Assembly: GCF_017872555.1 (NCBI RefSeq)
Contig: NZ_JAEDOX010000015.1
Location: 1-64,000 of the forward strand
Origin: Ruegeria sp. HKCCSA071
Lineage (GTDB): Bacteria > Pseudomonadota > Alphaproteobacteria > Rhodobacterales > Rhodobacteraceae
DNA: 64,000 nucleotides
Reading direction: 5' to 3'
In this document: positions 37,992 to 47,845 of the stretch, one piece after another
How the letters are laid out: the number at the start of each line of letters is the position of its first letter
How positions within the stretch are numbered: position 1 is the stretch's first letter
Program-made: the position numbers and the translations under genes
The notes under the pieces: model-generated
What the model saw: the letters and a program-made list of their open reading frames with translations, nothing else
The model's database searches: none
Told to the model about the DNA's origin: nothing

Positions 37992-38017
37992 AAGGGCGCA
38001 GGTTGCCCTGCGCCCTT
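37992..38017 (-). terminator. Intercistronic hairpin between aapJ and aapQ
   Basis: AAGGGCGCAGG and CCTGCGCCCTT pair perfectly over 11 bp with a 4-base loop, and on the minus strand are followed by a T-run. It is located 12 bases after the aapJ stop. Such hairpins let binding-protein mRNA outnumber the transporter mRNA by partial termination or by blocking 3' decay. Confidence 0.75.
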
Positions 38018-38028
38018 CTCCGTCGATA

Positions 38029-39045
38029 TTAGCGGAACGGCGGCGAGTACAGCAGGCCGCCTTCGGTCCACTGTGCGTTCAGGCCGCGCGCCAGACCAAT
38101 CGGGGTTTCTTCACCGATGTTCTTGGCAAACACTTCGCCATAGTTGCCACCGGCTTTGATCGCCTTGGCTGCCCAGTCAGCGTCCAGACCCAGCATTTCA
38201 CCCAGGGTGCCTTCGGTACCCAGCAGGCGGTTGATTTCCGGGTTATCAGTTCCAGCGGCCAATTCGTCGATATTGGCCGAGGTTACGCCCAGCTCTTCAG
38301 CCGAGACCAGCGCGTTCAGAGTCCAGCGCACAACGTCGCCCCACTCGTGGTCGCCGTGACGGACCAGCGGGCCCAGCGGCTCTTTCGAGATGATTTCGGG
38401 CAGCAGGATGTGATCACCGGGGTTTTCGAATGTGGCGCGGGTTGCCGCCAGACCCGAAGCGTCGGTGGTGTAAACGTCACATGCGCCAGCCAGATACTGC
38501 TGCTGTGCTTCGGCGTTGGTTTCGATCGGAACCGGTTCGTAGCTGATGTTGTTCGAACGGAAGAAGTCCGCCAGGTTCAGCTCGGTTGTTGTGCCGGTCT
38601 GGATACAAACGGTTGCGCCGTCCAGTTCCTTGGCCGAGCTTACGCCCAGTGCCTTGGGAACCATAAAACCCTGACCGTCATAGTAGTTCACACCGGTGAA
38701 TTCGAACTTCAGGTCGACGTCGCGGCTGAAGGTCCAGGTGGTGTTACGCGCCAGCATGTCGATCTCGCCCGAGGCCAGAGCGGTAAAACGCGTCTTACCG
38801 GTGGTCGGAACGAATTCTACCGCGCTTGCGTCGCCCAGAACGGCTGCGGCAACAGCGCGGCACAGCGATACGTCAAAGCCCTGCCATTCGCCGTTGGCGT
38901 CAGGAGCAGCAAAGCCAACCAGACCGGTGGTCACACCACAGTTCAGCTTGCCGCGCGCTTTAACGTCGTCAACGGTCCCTGCCACGGCTGCGCCAGCAGC
39001 AAGACCGGCAATCGTTGCCGCGCCCAAGATTACGGATTTTTTCAT
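38029..39045 (-). CDS. aapJ: General amino-acid ABC transporter binding protein
   Basis: 338 residues from the ATG at 39045 (MKKSVILGAATIAGLAAGAA), a signal peptide preceded by CAGGAAGAGG; an upstream frame is rejected. SBP family 3: GKLNCGVTTGLVGFAAPDAN, WQGFDVSLCRAVAAAVLGD. It binds amino acids in the periplasm. First gene of aapJQMP. Confidence 0.95.
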   Translation of the reverse strand: MKKSVILGAATIAGLAAGAAVAGTVDDVKARGKLNCGVTTGLVGFAAPDANGEWQGFDVSLCRAVAAAVLGDASAVEFVPTTGKTRFTALASGEIDMLARNTTWTFSRDVDLKFEFTGVNYYDGQGFMVPKALGVSSAKELDGATVCIQTGTTTELNLADFFRSNNISYEPVPIETNAEAQQQYLAGACDVYTTDASGLAATRATFENPGDHILLPEIISKEPLGPLVRHGDHEWGDVVRWTLNALVSAEELGVTSANIDELAAGTDNPEINRLLGTEGTLGEMLGLDADWAAKAIKAGGNYGEVFAKNIGEETPIGLARGLNAQWTEGGLLYSPPFR

Positions 39046-39250
39046 TTTTACCTCTTCCTGATTTCCCGCCCCATCAGAGGCGGCTCTGCCCGGCAAGTGG
39101 ATGCCGGATAGGTTACTCCAAAGGTGTCTCCCCTTTAGTGGCACTGAGTTTGGGCGTATTCATAAACAAACGTCAAGGGTCGGATCATCGAAAACGATGG
39201 ATCAGACCCCAACCAATTTGAACATTTGGCCAAAAATCGGAAAATAAGGA

Positions 39251-39958
39251 TCAAACCGACATATCAAAGAAGCGTTTAGCATGCAGAAATGCGGCTTTCT
39301 TCGTTTCGGCAACCGCATGGGCCTCGTCATCGTGACCCCATTGTTCGACCTGCCAGGTTTCGTCCAGGCGCGAAATGCGCCAAATTTCGGCTGGTTCGCG
39401 CCAATCCATGGCCGCTGCAAACCCGAGAATCAATGACCCCGACAAGCTGACCAGATCGTGGAACGCCGCCAGTTGGAACGCGTCCAGCGCATGGACGCGA
39501 GCACGCAGCGCCGACAGGGCTGCGTCAGATTGCGGCTTGTGCAGCACACCGACAACCGGCCGCAAGCGAGCAGACAGTGCGACCTCGGCCCAATCCAGTG
39601 CCGGGTCCCATTCGGCGCTTTGACGTTCCTGCAACTCTGACGGGTGTGTCGCCCGATAACATAGCAGGTCGGAATCGCCGTAATCCGCAAGCATGTCGGC
39701 AACTTCCCTATGCTGGGACCGAACCTTGTCGATTGCCGCATTCGCCGATCGGGTGCATGGCATCGTCGACGGATCTACCTCACTCTGCTGGGCATCCCAT
39801 TCCGCTGTAACCGCTTCGGCCATGGCGCGGGTCGGCAGGATCAACGCTGCTTTGGCAGGGGTCTTGACGCGGCGGCCATCCAGTTCAACCGTAAACCCAC
39901 CTTCAACATCGATGGTCCGGCTTTCTTTCCAGAAGCGTTTCGGTTTCCAGTCACTCAT
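39251..39958 (-). CDS. ATP12-family F1-ATPase assembly chaperone
   Basis: The 235-residue protein has the ATP12 signature VELDGRRVKTPAKAALILPT, ATRAMAEAVTAEWDAQ-type segment (here PTRAMAEAVTAEWDAQ) and DSDLLCYRA. In mitochondria Atp12 assists assembly of the F1 alpha subunit; alphaproteobacteria carry the homologue. First-to-last order with the HAD and rluC genes on the same strand suggests one operon. Confidence 0.9.
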   Translation of the reverse strand: MSDWKPKRFWKESRTIDVEGGFTVELDGRRVKTPAKAALILPTRAMAEAVTAEWDAQQSEVDPSTMPCTRSANAAIDKVRSQHREVADMLADYGDSDLLCYRATHPSELQERQSAEWDPALDWAEVALSARLRPVVGVLHKPQSDAALSALRARVHALDAFQLAAFHDLVSLSGSLILGFAAAMDWREPAEIWRISRLDETWQVEQWGHDDEAHAVAETKKAAFLHAKRFFDMSV

Positions 39959-39961
39959 GTT

Positions 39962-40633
39962 TCAGTTCCATATCCCGGCCAGCGCAGTGGGCAACTGGTC
40001 AAAGGTCTCAATCATGCAGGTGGCCGAGGTCAAAGCAGACCGATCATGGTATCCCCATGCCACGCCGATGCCGCGCACCCCGGCAGCGGCGGCCATGTCC
40101 ATGTCATAGCTTGTATCGCCGACCATCACCGCGCAGTCGGGTTCGACACCGGTCTCGGCCAACGCGGCCTGCACCATGGACGGATGCGGCTTCGACGGAT
40201 GGTGGTCGGCGACCTGCCGGGTGACGAAGTAGCGCTCAAGCCCATGCACTTCGATCAACGCATCAAGCCCGCGCTGGGATTTGCCGGTTGCCACCCCAAG
40301 AAGCACTTCGGGCACGGCGTGCAAAGCTTCAATCGCCTCTCTCGCACCGGGATAGAGCGGAGAGCTGGCAGCGCCCAAATCCAAGCGATGCGCGTGATAA
40401 GCTTCCTTGTACCCTTCAACGAGATCGTTCTGTACCGAGGAAGGTTGGTCCGGCACCAATCGTGCGATGGCATGTGGCAGGGACAGCCCGACGATGGACA
40501 GGATCACCTCTCGCGTCGGTACAGGGACCGAAGCGGCCTGAAAGCTGGTGGTCATGGCGTGAACGATACTGCCCTGACTGTCGACCAGAGTGCCATCGAC
40601 ATCAAACAAAACCAGCCGTAGGGGTGCGCTCAT
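39962..40633 (-). CDS. HAD-family hydrolase, phosphoglycolate-phosphatase-like
   Basis: The 223-residue protein has motif I FDVDGTLVDSQ, motif II (LLGVATGKSQRG), and motif IV VMVGDTSYDMDMAAAAG. A four-helix cap follows motif I. The reaction is phosphate removal from a small substrate, probably phosphoglycolate or similar. It overlaps rluC by 4 bases (ATGA). Confidence 0.9.
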   Translation of the reverse strand: MSAPLRLVLFDVDGTLVDSQGSIVHAMTTSFQAASVPVPTREVILSIVGLSLPHAIARLVPDQPSSVQNDLVEGYKEAYHAHRLDLGAASSPLYPGAREAIEALHAVPEVLLGVATGKSQRGLDALIEVHGLERYFVTRQVADHHPSKPHPSMVQAALAETGVEPDCAVMVGDTSYDMDMAAAAGVRGIGVAWGYHDRSALTSATCMIETFDQLPTALAGIWN

Positions 40634-41673
40634 TGCAGCGCCTCAAACGGGTCGTCGGCGGCCAGATCCTCGGTCCAGCCGAAGGTGTCCCAGCTGTGTT
40701 TCATATGTTCCGGCAAGGGCGCAGTCACCGTTACCGGTTTGCGCGTTATCGGATGCAGGAATGACAGTCGCCGCGCGTGCAGATGCAGCTTTTTGCTGAT
40801 GATTCCACCCAGTTGCGCGCCCCAGCCATCACCCAGGTTTTCCTGCCCCGAGCCACCGTATTTGCCGTCGCCGATGATCGGATGACCGATCGCTGCCATA
40901 TGCGCGCGCAGTTGGTGGGTGCGGCCCGTGATTGGCTCCATCGCGACCCAAGCGGCGCGTCCGGCCACGCGGTAGAGGGTCGCATAATGTGTATGTGCCC
41001 GTTTCGCACCGGGGGTGCTGTCGATCTCGTTCATATGGACGGGGATCATCTTTTCACCCTCGCCATGCGCGCCATGACCAGCTGCTTTCACAAGACCCGT
41101 CTTGATTTCACCCAGATATGGCGTGGGGACACCTGCAACCAGCGCCCAGTAAATCTTGCGTGTATCGCGGTGGCGGAAAGCGGCTGTCAGCCCCTTTGCG
41201 GCTTCGCGCGTGCGGGCCAGCAGCAGAACTCCTGACGTGTCCTTGTCCAGGCGGTGAACCAGACGCGGGTTTTCGTCATACCCAAACCGCAACGCCTCGG
41301 ACAGGCTGTCGACATGCCGGGTCTGCCCGCTGCCGCCCTGTACCGGCAGGCCCTGCGGTTTGTTCAGGGCCAGAATGTGATCATCACGGTAGATCACGCA
41401 GGACTGGATCATCTTGGCATCCGCATCCGAGATACGATGCTTAACCTCAACCGGTTTGTGATCAGGCCCCGGCAATGGCGGTACACGAACCACCTGCCCG
41501 ACCTCCAATCGGGTCGAGGCCTTGGCCCGGCTGCCATCCACACGCAGTTCTCCCTTGCGGCACATCTTTTCGATGCGGCCCTGGCTGACATGCGGGAACA
41601 GGCGGCGCAACCAGCGGTCCACACGCTGATCGCCGTCCCCTTCAGCGACTGTAATCATCTGTACGCCACTCAT
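40630..41673 (-). CDS. RluC/RluD-family pseudouridine synthase
   Basis: 347 residues from the ATG at 41673 (MSGVQMITVAEGDGDQRVDR); the frame upstream of this has no counterpart in the family. An S4 RNA-binding domain (SQGRIEKMCRKGELRVDGSR) precedes the synthase domain with the catalytic Asp in HRLDKDTSGVLLLAR. It isomerises uridines in 23S rRNA; RluC or RluD specificity is not decidable by eye. Confidence 0.9.
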   Translation of the reverse strand: MSGVQMITVAEGDGDQRVDRWLRRLFPHVSQGRIEKMCRKGELRVDGSRAKASTRLEVGQVVRVPPLPGPDHKPVEVKHRISDADAKMIQSCVIYRDDHILALNKPQGLPVQGGSGQTRHVDSLSEALRFGYDENPRLVHRLDKDTSGVLLLARTREAAKGLTAAFRHRDTRKIYWALVAGVPTPYLGEIKTGLVKAAGHGAHGEGEKMIPVHMNEIDSTPGAKRAHTHYATLYRVAGRAAWVAMEPITGRTHQLRAHMAAIGHPIIGDGKYGGSGQENLGDGWGAQLGGIISKKLHLHARRLSFLHPITRKPVTVTAPLPEHMKHSWDTFGWTEDLAADDPFEALQ

Positions 41674-41859
41674 GCCATTGCCCCTTGCGCCGCGCGGGTG
41701 ATCCGCCCGGATTGTGTCTTTGTCCGTGTCCCGGAAATCATGGGGGTCTCTCGCGCGCAACGCGGCAAGAGTCAAGGTATCAGACAGGAACCTTTGGCGT
41801 TCGAGGGGGCTCAGCACCGCCCGCCACTTCTCGGCACGATCAATACATTCCCAGCCAGC

Positions 41860-43170
41860 CTAGCTGTTGCGCTGGGTCCGAAGCTTGGCGAAGTAATCGA
41901 GGCGCTTTTTCAGCTCACGCTCGAATCCGCGCTCGACCGGTTGATACAGAACCGGGCGTTTCATTGTTTCGGGAAAATAGTTCTGACCGGAAAACCCGTC
42001 TTCGGCGTCATGGTCATACGCATAGCCGGCACCATATCCCTGATCCTTCATCATTGATGTAGGGGCATTCAGGATATGTTTGGGCGGTGGCTCGCTGCCC
42101 GATTGCTTGGCCAGCCGCATCGCTGCCTTATAGCCGACATAAGCACCGTTGGATTTCGGGGCCAGGGCCAGATAGACCAGCGCCTGCGCCAGCGCCAGCT
42201 CACCTTCGGGAGAGCCGAGCCGCTCATACGTTTCCCAGGATTGTAGGCAAATGGCCTGTGCCTGCGGATCGGCCAGGCCGATATCCTCGACCGCCATCCG
42301 TGTGATCCGACGCGCCAGATAGCGCGGGTCTTCGCCCCCTGTCAGCATTCGCGCGAACCAGTACAGCGCCGCGTCCGGGTCGGACCCGCGTACCGATTTG
42401 TGCAGGGCTGAAATCAAGTTGTAATGTTCATCGCCCGACTTGTCATATTTCGCCGCCCGCCGCATCAGACGCGTCGACAGCGCGTCCGTGTCCAACGGCG
42501 CTTCAACCTTCCAAGCCGAAACCTGTTCGATCAGGTTCAGCAAAGCCCGTCCGTCCCCATCGGCCATTTCCTGCAACGCATCGCGGGCTGTGGGTGTCAA
42601 CGGCAGCGCGCGGTCCAGCTCTTTTTCGGCGCGCTGGGTCAGGCGTTCAAGATCGGAAAGGCCAAGCCGTTCCAGCACCAGAACCTGCGACCGGCTGAGA
42701 ACGGCGGCGTTCAGCTCAAAGGACGGGTTCTCGGTCGTTGCCCCGACCAGAAGGATCGTGCCGTCCTCCATATGCGGCAGAAACCCGTCCTGCTGCGCCT
42801 TGTTGAAGCGGTGTATCTCGTCCACGAACAGCAAGGTCCCCTGCCCGTTCTGGCGCCTGATCTTGGCCGCTTCGAAAACCTTCTTCAAATCCGGAACACC
42901 GGTGAAAATCGCACTGATCTGAACGAATTGCAGATCGGTTTCCTGCGCCAGCAACCGTGCGATCGTTGTCTTGCCGACACCGGGCGGCCCCCAGAAGATC
43001 AGGCTGGACAGGCTGCCTGACGCCAGCATGACCCCCAGCGGTGCATCCGGGCCAAGAACCTGTTCCTGACCGATGACCTCGGCCAGTGACTGCGGGCGCA
43101 ACCGGTCCGCCAGGGGACGGTGTGGCGCAGCGGTGGGTTCCGTTGGCCCGGTATCGAACAGATCGCTCAC
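41860..43170 (-). CDS. rarA: Replication-associated recombination ATPase RarA (MgsA)
   Basis: The 436-residue AAA+ ATPase has Walker A WGPPGVGKTTIARLL, Walker B LLFVDEIHRFNKAQQDGFLP, sensor TENPSFELN and the C-terminal tetramerisation domain. It acts at stalled replication forks. It ends 186 bases before rluC and begins 3 bases after the protease gene stops. Confidence 0.95.
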   Translation of the reverse strand: MSDLFDTGPTEPTAAPHRPLADRLRPQSLAEVIGQEQVLGPDAPLGVMLASGSLSSLIFWGPPGVGKTTIARLLAQETDLQFVQISAIFTGVPDLKKVFEAAKIRRQNGQGTLLFVDEIHRFNKAQQDGFLPHMEDGTILLVGATTENPSFELNAAVLSRSQVLVLERLGLSDLERLTQRAEKELDRALPLTPTARDALQEMADGDGRALLNLIEQVSAWKVEAPLDTDALSTRLMRRAAKYDKSGDEHYNLISALHKSVRGSDPDAALYWFARMLTGGEDPRYLARRITRMAVEDIGLADPQAQAICLQSWETYERLGSPEGELALAQALVYLALAPKSNGAYVGYKAAMRLAKQSGSEPPPKHILNAPTSMMKDQGYGAGYAYDHDAEDGFSGQNYFPETMKRPVLYQPVERGFERELKKRLDYFAKLRTQRNS

Positions 43171-43173
43171 GGG

Positions 43174-44559
43174 TTACAGCCGGAACCGCAATGAGACTGA
43201 CCGACCACCGCGCAGAAGACCCATCTGCACGCGACGACCCGGATCTGTCAGCGCATTCTCCACATCCCCAGGACGTTCGATGTCATTGGAATTGATGCTT
43301 TCAAGAATATCCCCCGATCGCAAACCCGCGCGTCCACCATAGGGGCCGGGATCAACAACAACGACACCTGTCTGGGACAGTGGCAAGCCCATATCGGAGA
43401 TCACCGCAGGGTTGACGCGGGACACCACCAGCCCCGGCAGGACAGTGTCTTCATCCAATGTCGTCTTTTCAGCGGCGGGGGTTTCCGGCGCTTTGATCAG
43501 TGCCACCTCAACCTCTTCGCTCTGGGTGCCGCGCAGCCGTGTCAGAACCGATGTTCCCCCCACCCCCGCTACGGACATGCGAAACTTCATCTCGGCTGGC
43601 GAGTTCACTTCGTCCCCGTCCACATGGGTCACGACGTCCCCCACCTTGAGCCCCGCCTCACGCAGCGGGCTAAGGTCATGCAGGTCCGAGATGACAACAC
43701 CCAGCGGGATGGCAAGACCAAGGGATTCAGCAATATCCGCGCTCATATGTTGACCGGTCATGCCTGCCCAGGGGCTGACAAAACTGTCATTGCCCTGCTG
43801 CGCCTGTTTCAGAAACTCGGCCACAAGATTTGCGGGGATGGCAAAACCGATGCCATTCGACCCGCCCGAGCGTGTCAGAATAGAGGTGTTGATCCCGATC
43901 AGGTCCCCGTTCACATCAATCAGCGCTCCACCGGAGTTGCCCGGGTTGATCGCTGCATCTGTCTGAATGAAATACCCGCGTGCATTGCCTGTCGCCGTAC
44001 CTGTGCGCGCCAAGCCCGAGATGATACCAGAGGACACCGTCTGCCCCACCCCGAACGGGTTGCCGATGGCAAGGGCCAGTTCGCCAACCTCGACCTGATC
44101 GGAATCGCGCAGGGTCAGGTAGGGCAGGTCTTGCGCCTCTTCCAGACGCAGGATCGCAATGTCGCTTTCTTCGTGCCCCAGTACGACCGTGGCAGAAAAC
44201 TCGCGTCGGTCGGTTGTCACGACTCTGATCTCGGTCGCCGAGCCTACAACATGGTAGTTGGACACAACGTAGCCATCTTCAGACAGGATGACCCCGGAAC
44301 CCAGCGAGTTCTGAACCCGCGGCTGCGGCGTTCCCAGGCTTCCGCCAAAGAAATCCCGAAAGAACGGGTCCGAGTAAAACGGGCTGGCCCGCCCCTGCCG
44401 CACGATCTTGGCGTAGATATTCACCACCGCAGGCGAGGCCTTTTTGACCACCGGAGCAAAGCCCAGAGAGATTTCGGACTGCGATTGCGGGACGCGGGTT
44501 TCGGCAAATGCTGGCAGGGCCATGACAAGCATAAGAGAGATAAAGGATGCGCGGATCAT
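43174..44559 (-). CDS. Periplasmic DegP/DegQ-type serine protease
   Basis: The 461-residue protein has a signal peptide (FISLMLVMALPAFA). The catalytic triad is His103 (SNYHVVG), Asp133 (EESDIAIL) and Ser209 (NPGNSGGAL), followed by two PDZ domains. It degrades or chaperones misfolded envelope proteins. Transcribed with rarA. Confidence 0.93.
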   Translation of the reverse strand: MIRASFISLMLVMALPAFAETRVPQSQSEISLGFAPVVKKASPAVVNIYAKIVRQGRASPFYSDPFFRDFFGGSLGTPQPRVQNSLGSGVILSEDGYVVSNYHVVGSATEIRVVTTDRREFSATVVLGHEESDIAILRLEEAQDLPYLTLRDSDQVEVGELALAIGNPFGVGQTVSSGIISGLARTGTATGNARGYFIQTDAAINPGNSGGALIDVNGDLIGINTSILTRSGGSNGIGFAIPANLVAEFLKQAQQGNDSFVSPWAGMTGQHMSADIAESLGLAIPLGVVISDLHDLSPLREAGLKVGDVVTHVDGDEVNSPAEMKFRMSVAGVGGTSVLTRLRGTQSEEVEVALIKAPETPAAEKTTLDEDTVLPGLVVSRVNPAVISDMGLPLSQTGVVVVDPGPYGGRAGLRSGDILESINSNDIERPGDVENALTDPGRRVQMGLLRGGRSVSLRFRL

Positions 44560-44624
44560 GGGGGCTCCGGATTAGATTATCCTTGGGATATGCGGGGCAA
44601 AGGCGACAAATGCAAGCCGCGCGC

Positions 44625-45032
44625 TCAGCTTCGGCGGCGCAGGAACTTGAGCCCGGACCAATCGGCATCAACCGCGCAAACCTTCACGTCGACCCAGCCC
44701 AGCGGCAGGATTTCACTGCGCAGCATATCCTCGGTCACGCCAGCATGCAGGGGCGAAGATTTCTTGGCCCAGAAGACCCACAGCATTCCTCCGCTCCGTA
44801 TGTGGGCGATTTGCTCAGCGGCCAATTCAGCGATCTGGCCCGGGTGGTTCAGGAACATGTGAACTGCATCCGCGGGATCGGCTGCAGGATCGAACAGAAC
44901 ACCGTCGGCACCTGCTGTCAGGTTGGGATAATGGACAGGGGCGTTGAGCGTACGGACCGTGTATCCGGGTTTGAACCCCAGTTTCGCCCAGAGCGGTTTG
45001 CCCGAGTATCCAGTTGCAGGTTTCTTTGCCAT
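44625..45032 (-). CDS. Conserved DUF3052-like protein
   Basis: The 135-residue protein has ATGYSGKPLWAKLGFKPGYT, typical of the DUF3052 start. No catalytic motif. It stands alone between degP and the rplQ terminator. Function unknown. Confidence 0.65.
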   Translation of the reverse strand: MAKKPATGYSGKPLWAKLGFKPGYTVRTLNAPVHYPNLTAGADGVLFDPAADPADAVHMFLNHPGQIAELAAEQIAHIRSGGMLWVFWAKKSSPLHAGVTEDMLRSEILPLGWVDVKVCAVDADWSGLKFLRRRS

Positions 45033-45087
45033 AACGGTTTGAACTTAATGGACAAACCGTATGTTGACAATCGGCTGGCTGAGGCAC

Positions 45088-45117
45088 AAAAAAGCCTGCC
45101 CGATTGCTCGGGCAGGC
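45088..45117 (-). terminator. Terminator of the alpha-operon after rplQ
   Basis: GCCTGCCCGA and TCGGGCAGGC form a perfect 10-bp stem with a TTGC loop; on the minus strand it is followed by six T. It is located 25 bases after the rplQ stop and closes the rplO-to-rplQ unit. Confidence 0.85.
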
Positions 45118-45141
45118 GCATCAGGTCGATGACCTTAGTGC

Positions 45142-45564
45142 TTATTCTTCGGCTTCGGCTTCTTCAGCAGCAATACGGGCTTTGTCCGCGGCGCCTTTGG
45201 CATCAATGTCGCGATCGACGAATTCGATGATCGCCATCGGAGCCATGTCACCATAGCGGAAGCCTGCTTTCAGGATGCGGACATAACCGCCCTGACGCTC
45301 GGCATAGCGGGGGCCCAGAACTTCGAACAGCTTGGTGACATCTTTGTCTTCTTTCAGCTGTGCTGCGGCCTGACGGCGGGCGTGCAGGTCGCCGCGCTTG
45401 CCCAGAGTGACCAGTTTTTCGATGATCGGGCGCAGTTCTTTTGCCTTGGGCAGAGTTGTCTTGATCTGCTCATGTTCGATGAGCGAGCCAGCCATGTTTG
45501 CAAACAGAGCCTTGCGGTGCTCATGAGTACGGTTCAGGCGGCGGTAACCACGTGCGTGACGCAT
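45142..45564 (-). CDS. rplQ: Ribosomal protein bL17
   Basis: The 140-residue protein starts [20 protein letters not shown], a classic bL17. The C-terminus is an acidic Ala/Glu tail common in alphaproteobacteria. Last gene of the alpha-operon part. Confidence 0.97.
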   Translation of the reverse strand: MRHARGYRRLNRTHEHRKALFANMAGSLIEHEQIKTTLPKAKELRPIIEKLVTLGKRGDLHARRQAAAQLKEDKDVTKLFEVLGPRYAERQGGYVRILKAGFRYGDMAPMAIIEFVDRDIDAKGAADKARIAAEEAEAEE

Positions 45565-45652
45565 TTTTCAATTCCTTCTTTCGCGTTTTGCTTTGTCCGG
45601 CTTCCGATGCGTGTCAGAAGCTCACCTTGGGGCGGGATTGCCCGGATTGTAC

Positions 45653-45698
45653 GTTTTGTACAGGCTTTCAGACCCCATTGGTCCAAAATGTACAAAAC
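45653..45698. repeat. Inverted repeat between rpoA and rplQ
   Basis: GTTTTGTACA (45653-45662) and TGTACAAAAC (45689-45698) pair perfectly over 10 bp around a 26-base spacer. It is located in the 175-base gap between two normally tightly linked genes. It could be a protein-binding or mRNA-processing site. No T-run makes it a typical terminator. Confidence 0.55.
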
Positions 45699-45739
45699 CT
45701 GCGACGGCAGGTTGGCCCCGCCGCCGCAGTCGAAGATGC

Positions 45740-46756
45740 TTAGAACGCGTCTTCGAATTTCTTTGCCAGATCTTCGATGTTGTCGGGCGGCCAGTCCTCG
45801 ACATCCATGCCGAGGTGCAGACCCATGCCGGACAGCACTTCCTTGATCTCGTTCAGCGACTTGCGGCCGAAGTTCGGGGTGCGCAGCATCTCGGCTTCGG
45901 TCTTCTGGATCAGGTCGCCGATATAGACGATGTTGTCGTTCTTCAGGCAGTTTGCCGAACGGACCGACAGTTCCAGCTCGTCCACTTTCTTGAGCAGCAG
46001 CGGGTTGAACTCCAGACCATCGTCTTCGTCCTGACGACCAGCCGATTCCGGCTCATCGAAGTTGACGAAGATCGAAAGCTGATCCTGCAGGATGCGCGCG
46101 GCGTAGGCCAGTGCATCCTCGGGGGTGATCGAACCGTCGGTGTCGATCTTCAGGGTCAGTTTGTCATAGTCCAGAACCTGGCCTTCGCGGGTCGGCTGCA
46201 CGTCATAGGCGACTTTCTTGACCGGCGAATAGATCGCGTCGATCGGGATCAGACCGATGGGCGCATCTTCCGGCTTGTTCTTTTCAGCCGAAACGTAACC
46301 CTTGCCGGTGTTGACGGTCAGCTCCATGAACAGGTCGGCGCCGTCATCCAGGTGACAGATGACGTGATCGCGGTTCAGAACCTCGATACCTGCGCTTTCG
46401 CTGATGTCACCAGCCGTAACTATTGCCGGGCCTTTGGCATTGATCGACAGGCGCTTGGGGCCTTCGACTTCCATGCGCAAGGAAACCTGCTTGAGGTTCA
46501 GGATGATGTCGGTGACGTCTTCACGCACACCCGCCACGCTCGAGAACTCGTGCAGGACGTTGTCGATCTGGACGCTGGTGATGGCCGCGCCTTGCAGCGA
46601 GCTCATCAAAACGCGACGCAGGGCGTTGCCCAGGGTCAGACCAAAACCACGTTCCAGCGGTTCGGCAACCAGTGTCGCCTGACGCGCAGGGTCGTTGCCC
46701 GGCTTGGCTTCCAGCTGGGTCGGCTTGATCAATTCTGCCCAATTCTTGTGGATCAT
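45740..46756 (-). CDS. rpoA: RNA polymerase alpha subunit
   Basis: 338 residues from the ATG at 46756 ([20 protein letters not shown]), preceded by GGAGGGATTAC. The N-terminal dimerisation domain has [20 protein letters not shown] and the C-terminal DNA-binding domain [20 protein letters not shown]. Confidence 0.97.
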   Translation of the reverse strand: MIHKNWAELIKPTQLEAKPGNDPARQATLVAEPLERGFGLTLGNALRRVLMSSLQGAAITSVQIDNVLHEFSSVAGVREDVTDIILNLKQVSLRMEVEGPKRLSINAKGPAIVTAGDISESAGIEVLNRDHVICHLDDGADLFMELTVNTGKGYVSAEKNKPEDAPIGLIPIDAIYSPVKKVAYDVQPTREGQVLDYDKLTLKIDTDGSITPEDALAYAARILQDQLSIFVNFDEPESAGRQDEDDGLEFNPLLLKKVDELELSVRSANCLKNDNIVYIGDLIQKTEAEMLRTPNFGRKSLNEIKEVLSGMGLHLGMDVEDWPPDNIEDLAKKFEDAF

Positions 46757-46870
46757 GTAATCCCTCCATTCCTGCCCGCGCCCCATGACCAACAAGGTGC
46801 AGACGCCCGAGGTTCAAAATGACGTGCTGGGGCCGTGCAAAAACACAGCCCCAGCTTAATTCCAGATCGC

Positions 46871-47260
46871 TTAGACGCGACGACGCTTCGGCGGACGGCA
46901 GCCGTTGTGAGCAATCGGGGTCACGTCGCGGATCGACGTGATGTTGAAGCCCACGGCAGCCAGCGCACGCAGAGCCGATTCACGACCCGAACCGGGGCCC
47001 TGAACTTCGACTTCCAGCGTCTTGACGCCATGTTCCTGCGCTTTCTTGCCTGCGTCTTCCGCAGCCATCTGCGCGGCATACGGAGTAGATTTCCGCGATC
47101 CCTTGAAGCCCATGGTACCGGCAGACGACCACGAGATGGCGTTGCCCTGTACGTCCGAGATCAGGATCTTGGTGTTGTTGAAGGTCGAGTTCACATGGGC
47201 AACGCCCGATGCGATGTTCTTGCGCTCTTTGCGCTTGATGCGAGTCTTATCGCGTGCCAT
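46871..47260 (-). CDS. rpsK: Ribosomal protein uS11
   Basis: The 129-residue full-length uS11 has [20 protein letters not shown] and ends [11 protein letters not shown]. Part of the alpha-operon on the minus strand. Confidence 0.97.
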   Translation of the reverse strand: MARDKTRIKRKERKNIASGVAHVNSTFNNTKILISDVQGNAISWSSAGTMGFKGSRKSTPYAAQMAAEDAGKKAQEHGVKTLEVEVQGPGSGRESALRALAAVGFNITSIRDVTPIAHNGCRPPKRRRV

Positions 47261-47275
47261 CGGTCAGACCCTCCC

Positions 47276-47644
47276 TTATTTCTTCTTACCGGCAATGGCC
47301 TTTGCGGGGCCTTTGCGAGTACGAGCGTTGGTGTGGGTACGCTGACCGCGAACCGGCAGGTTGCGGCGGTGACGCAGACCGCGATAGCAGCCCAGGTCCA
47401 TCAGACGCTTGACGTTCATCTGAACTTCGCGACGCAGGTCACCTTCGACGGTGTAGTTGGCGTCGATATGTTCGCGGATGGCCAGAACTTCGGCATCCGA
47501 CAGTTCATTGACGCGGCGGTGCGCTTCAATGCCCACGGCTTCGCAGATTGCGTTGGCCGAGGTGTTGCCGATACCGGTGATATATGTGAGGGCGATTGGA
47601 ACCCGCTTTGCAGTCGGGATGTTTACGCCGGCAATACGTGCCAC
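47276..47644 (-). CDS. rpsM: Ribosomal protein uS13
   Basis: The 122-residue protein starts [20 protein letters not shown] and has [20 protein letters not shown]. Full length; a basic lysine tail ends it. Confidence 0.97.
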   Translation of the reverse strand: MARIAGVNIPTAKRVPIALTYITGIGNTSANAICEAVGIEAHRRVNELSDAEVLAIREHIDANYTVEGDLRREVQMNVKRLMDLGCYRGLRHRRNLPVRGQRTHTNARTRKGPAKAIAGKKK

Positions 47645-47845
47645 GTGTCACTTTCCTTTTTGTTGCGGTTCCGTAACTCCGGAACCTTTTTTCACAACAC
47701 TTTACCGTGGCAGTGACGCCAGAGGGTCCAGTATTATTCGAGGTGGTCGGGGCAATTGGGACGAATCCCGCATGCGGTCTTGATTCCCTTTAGGGATGGG
47801 GGTCGATATGGGCTTTTGGTGGGGCCGTCAAGCCCCAACTTTCGG

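Noticed and set aside
37906..39111. Plus-strand frame of 401 codons
   Set aside because: Antisense shadow of aapJ.
43624..44862. Plus-strand frame of 412 codons
   Set aside because: Antisense to the DegP-type gene and the DUF3052-like gene; no family features.
45593..46822. Plus-strand frame of 409 codons
   Set aside because: Antisense shadow of rpoA.
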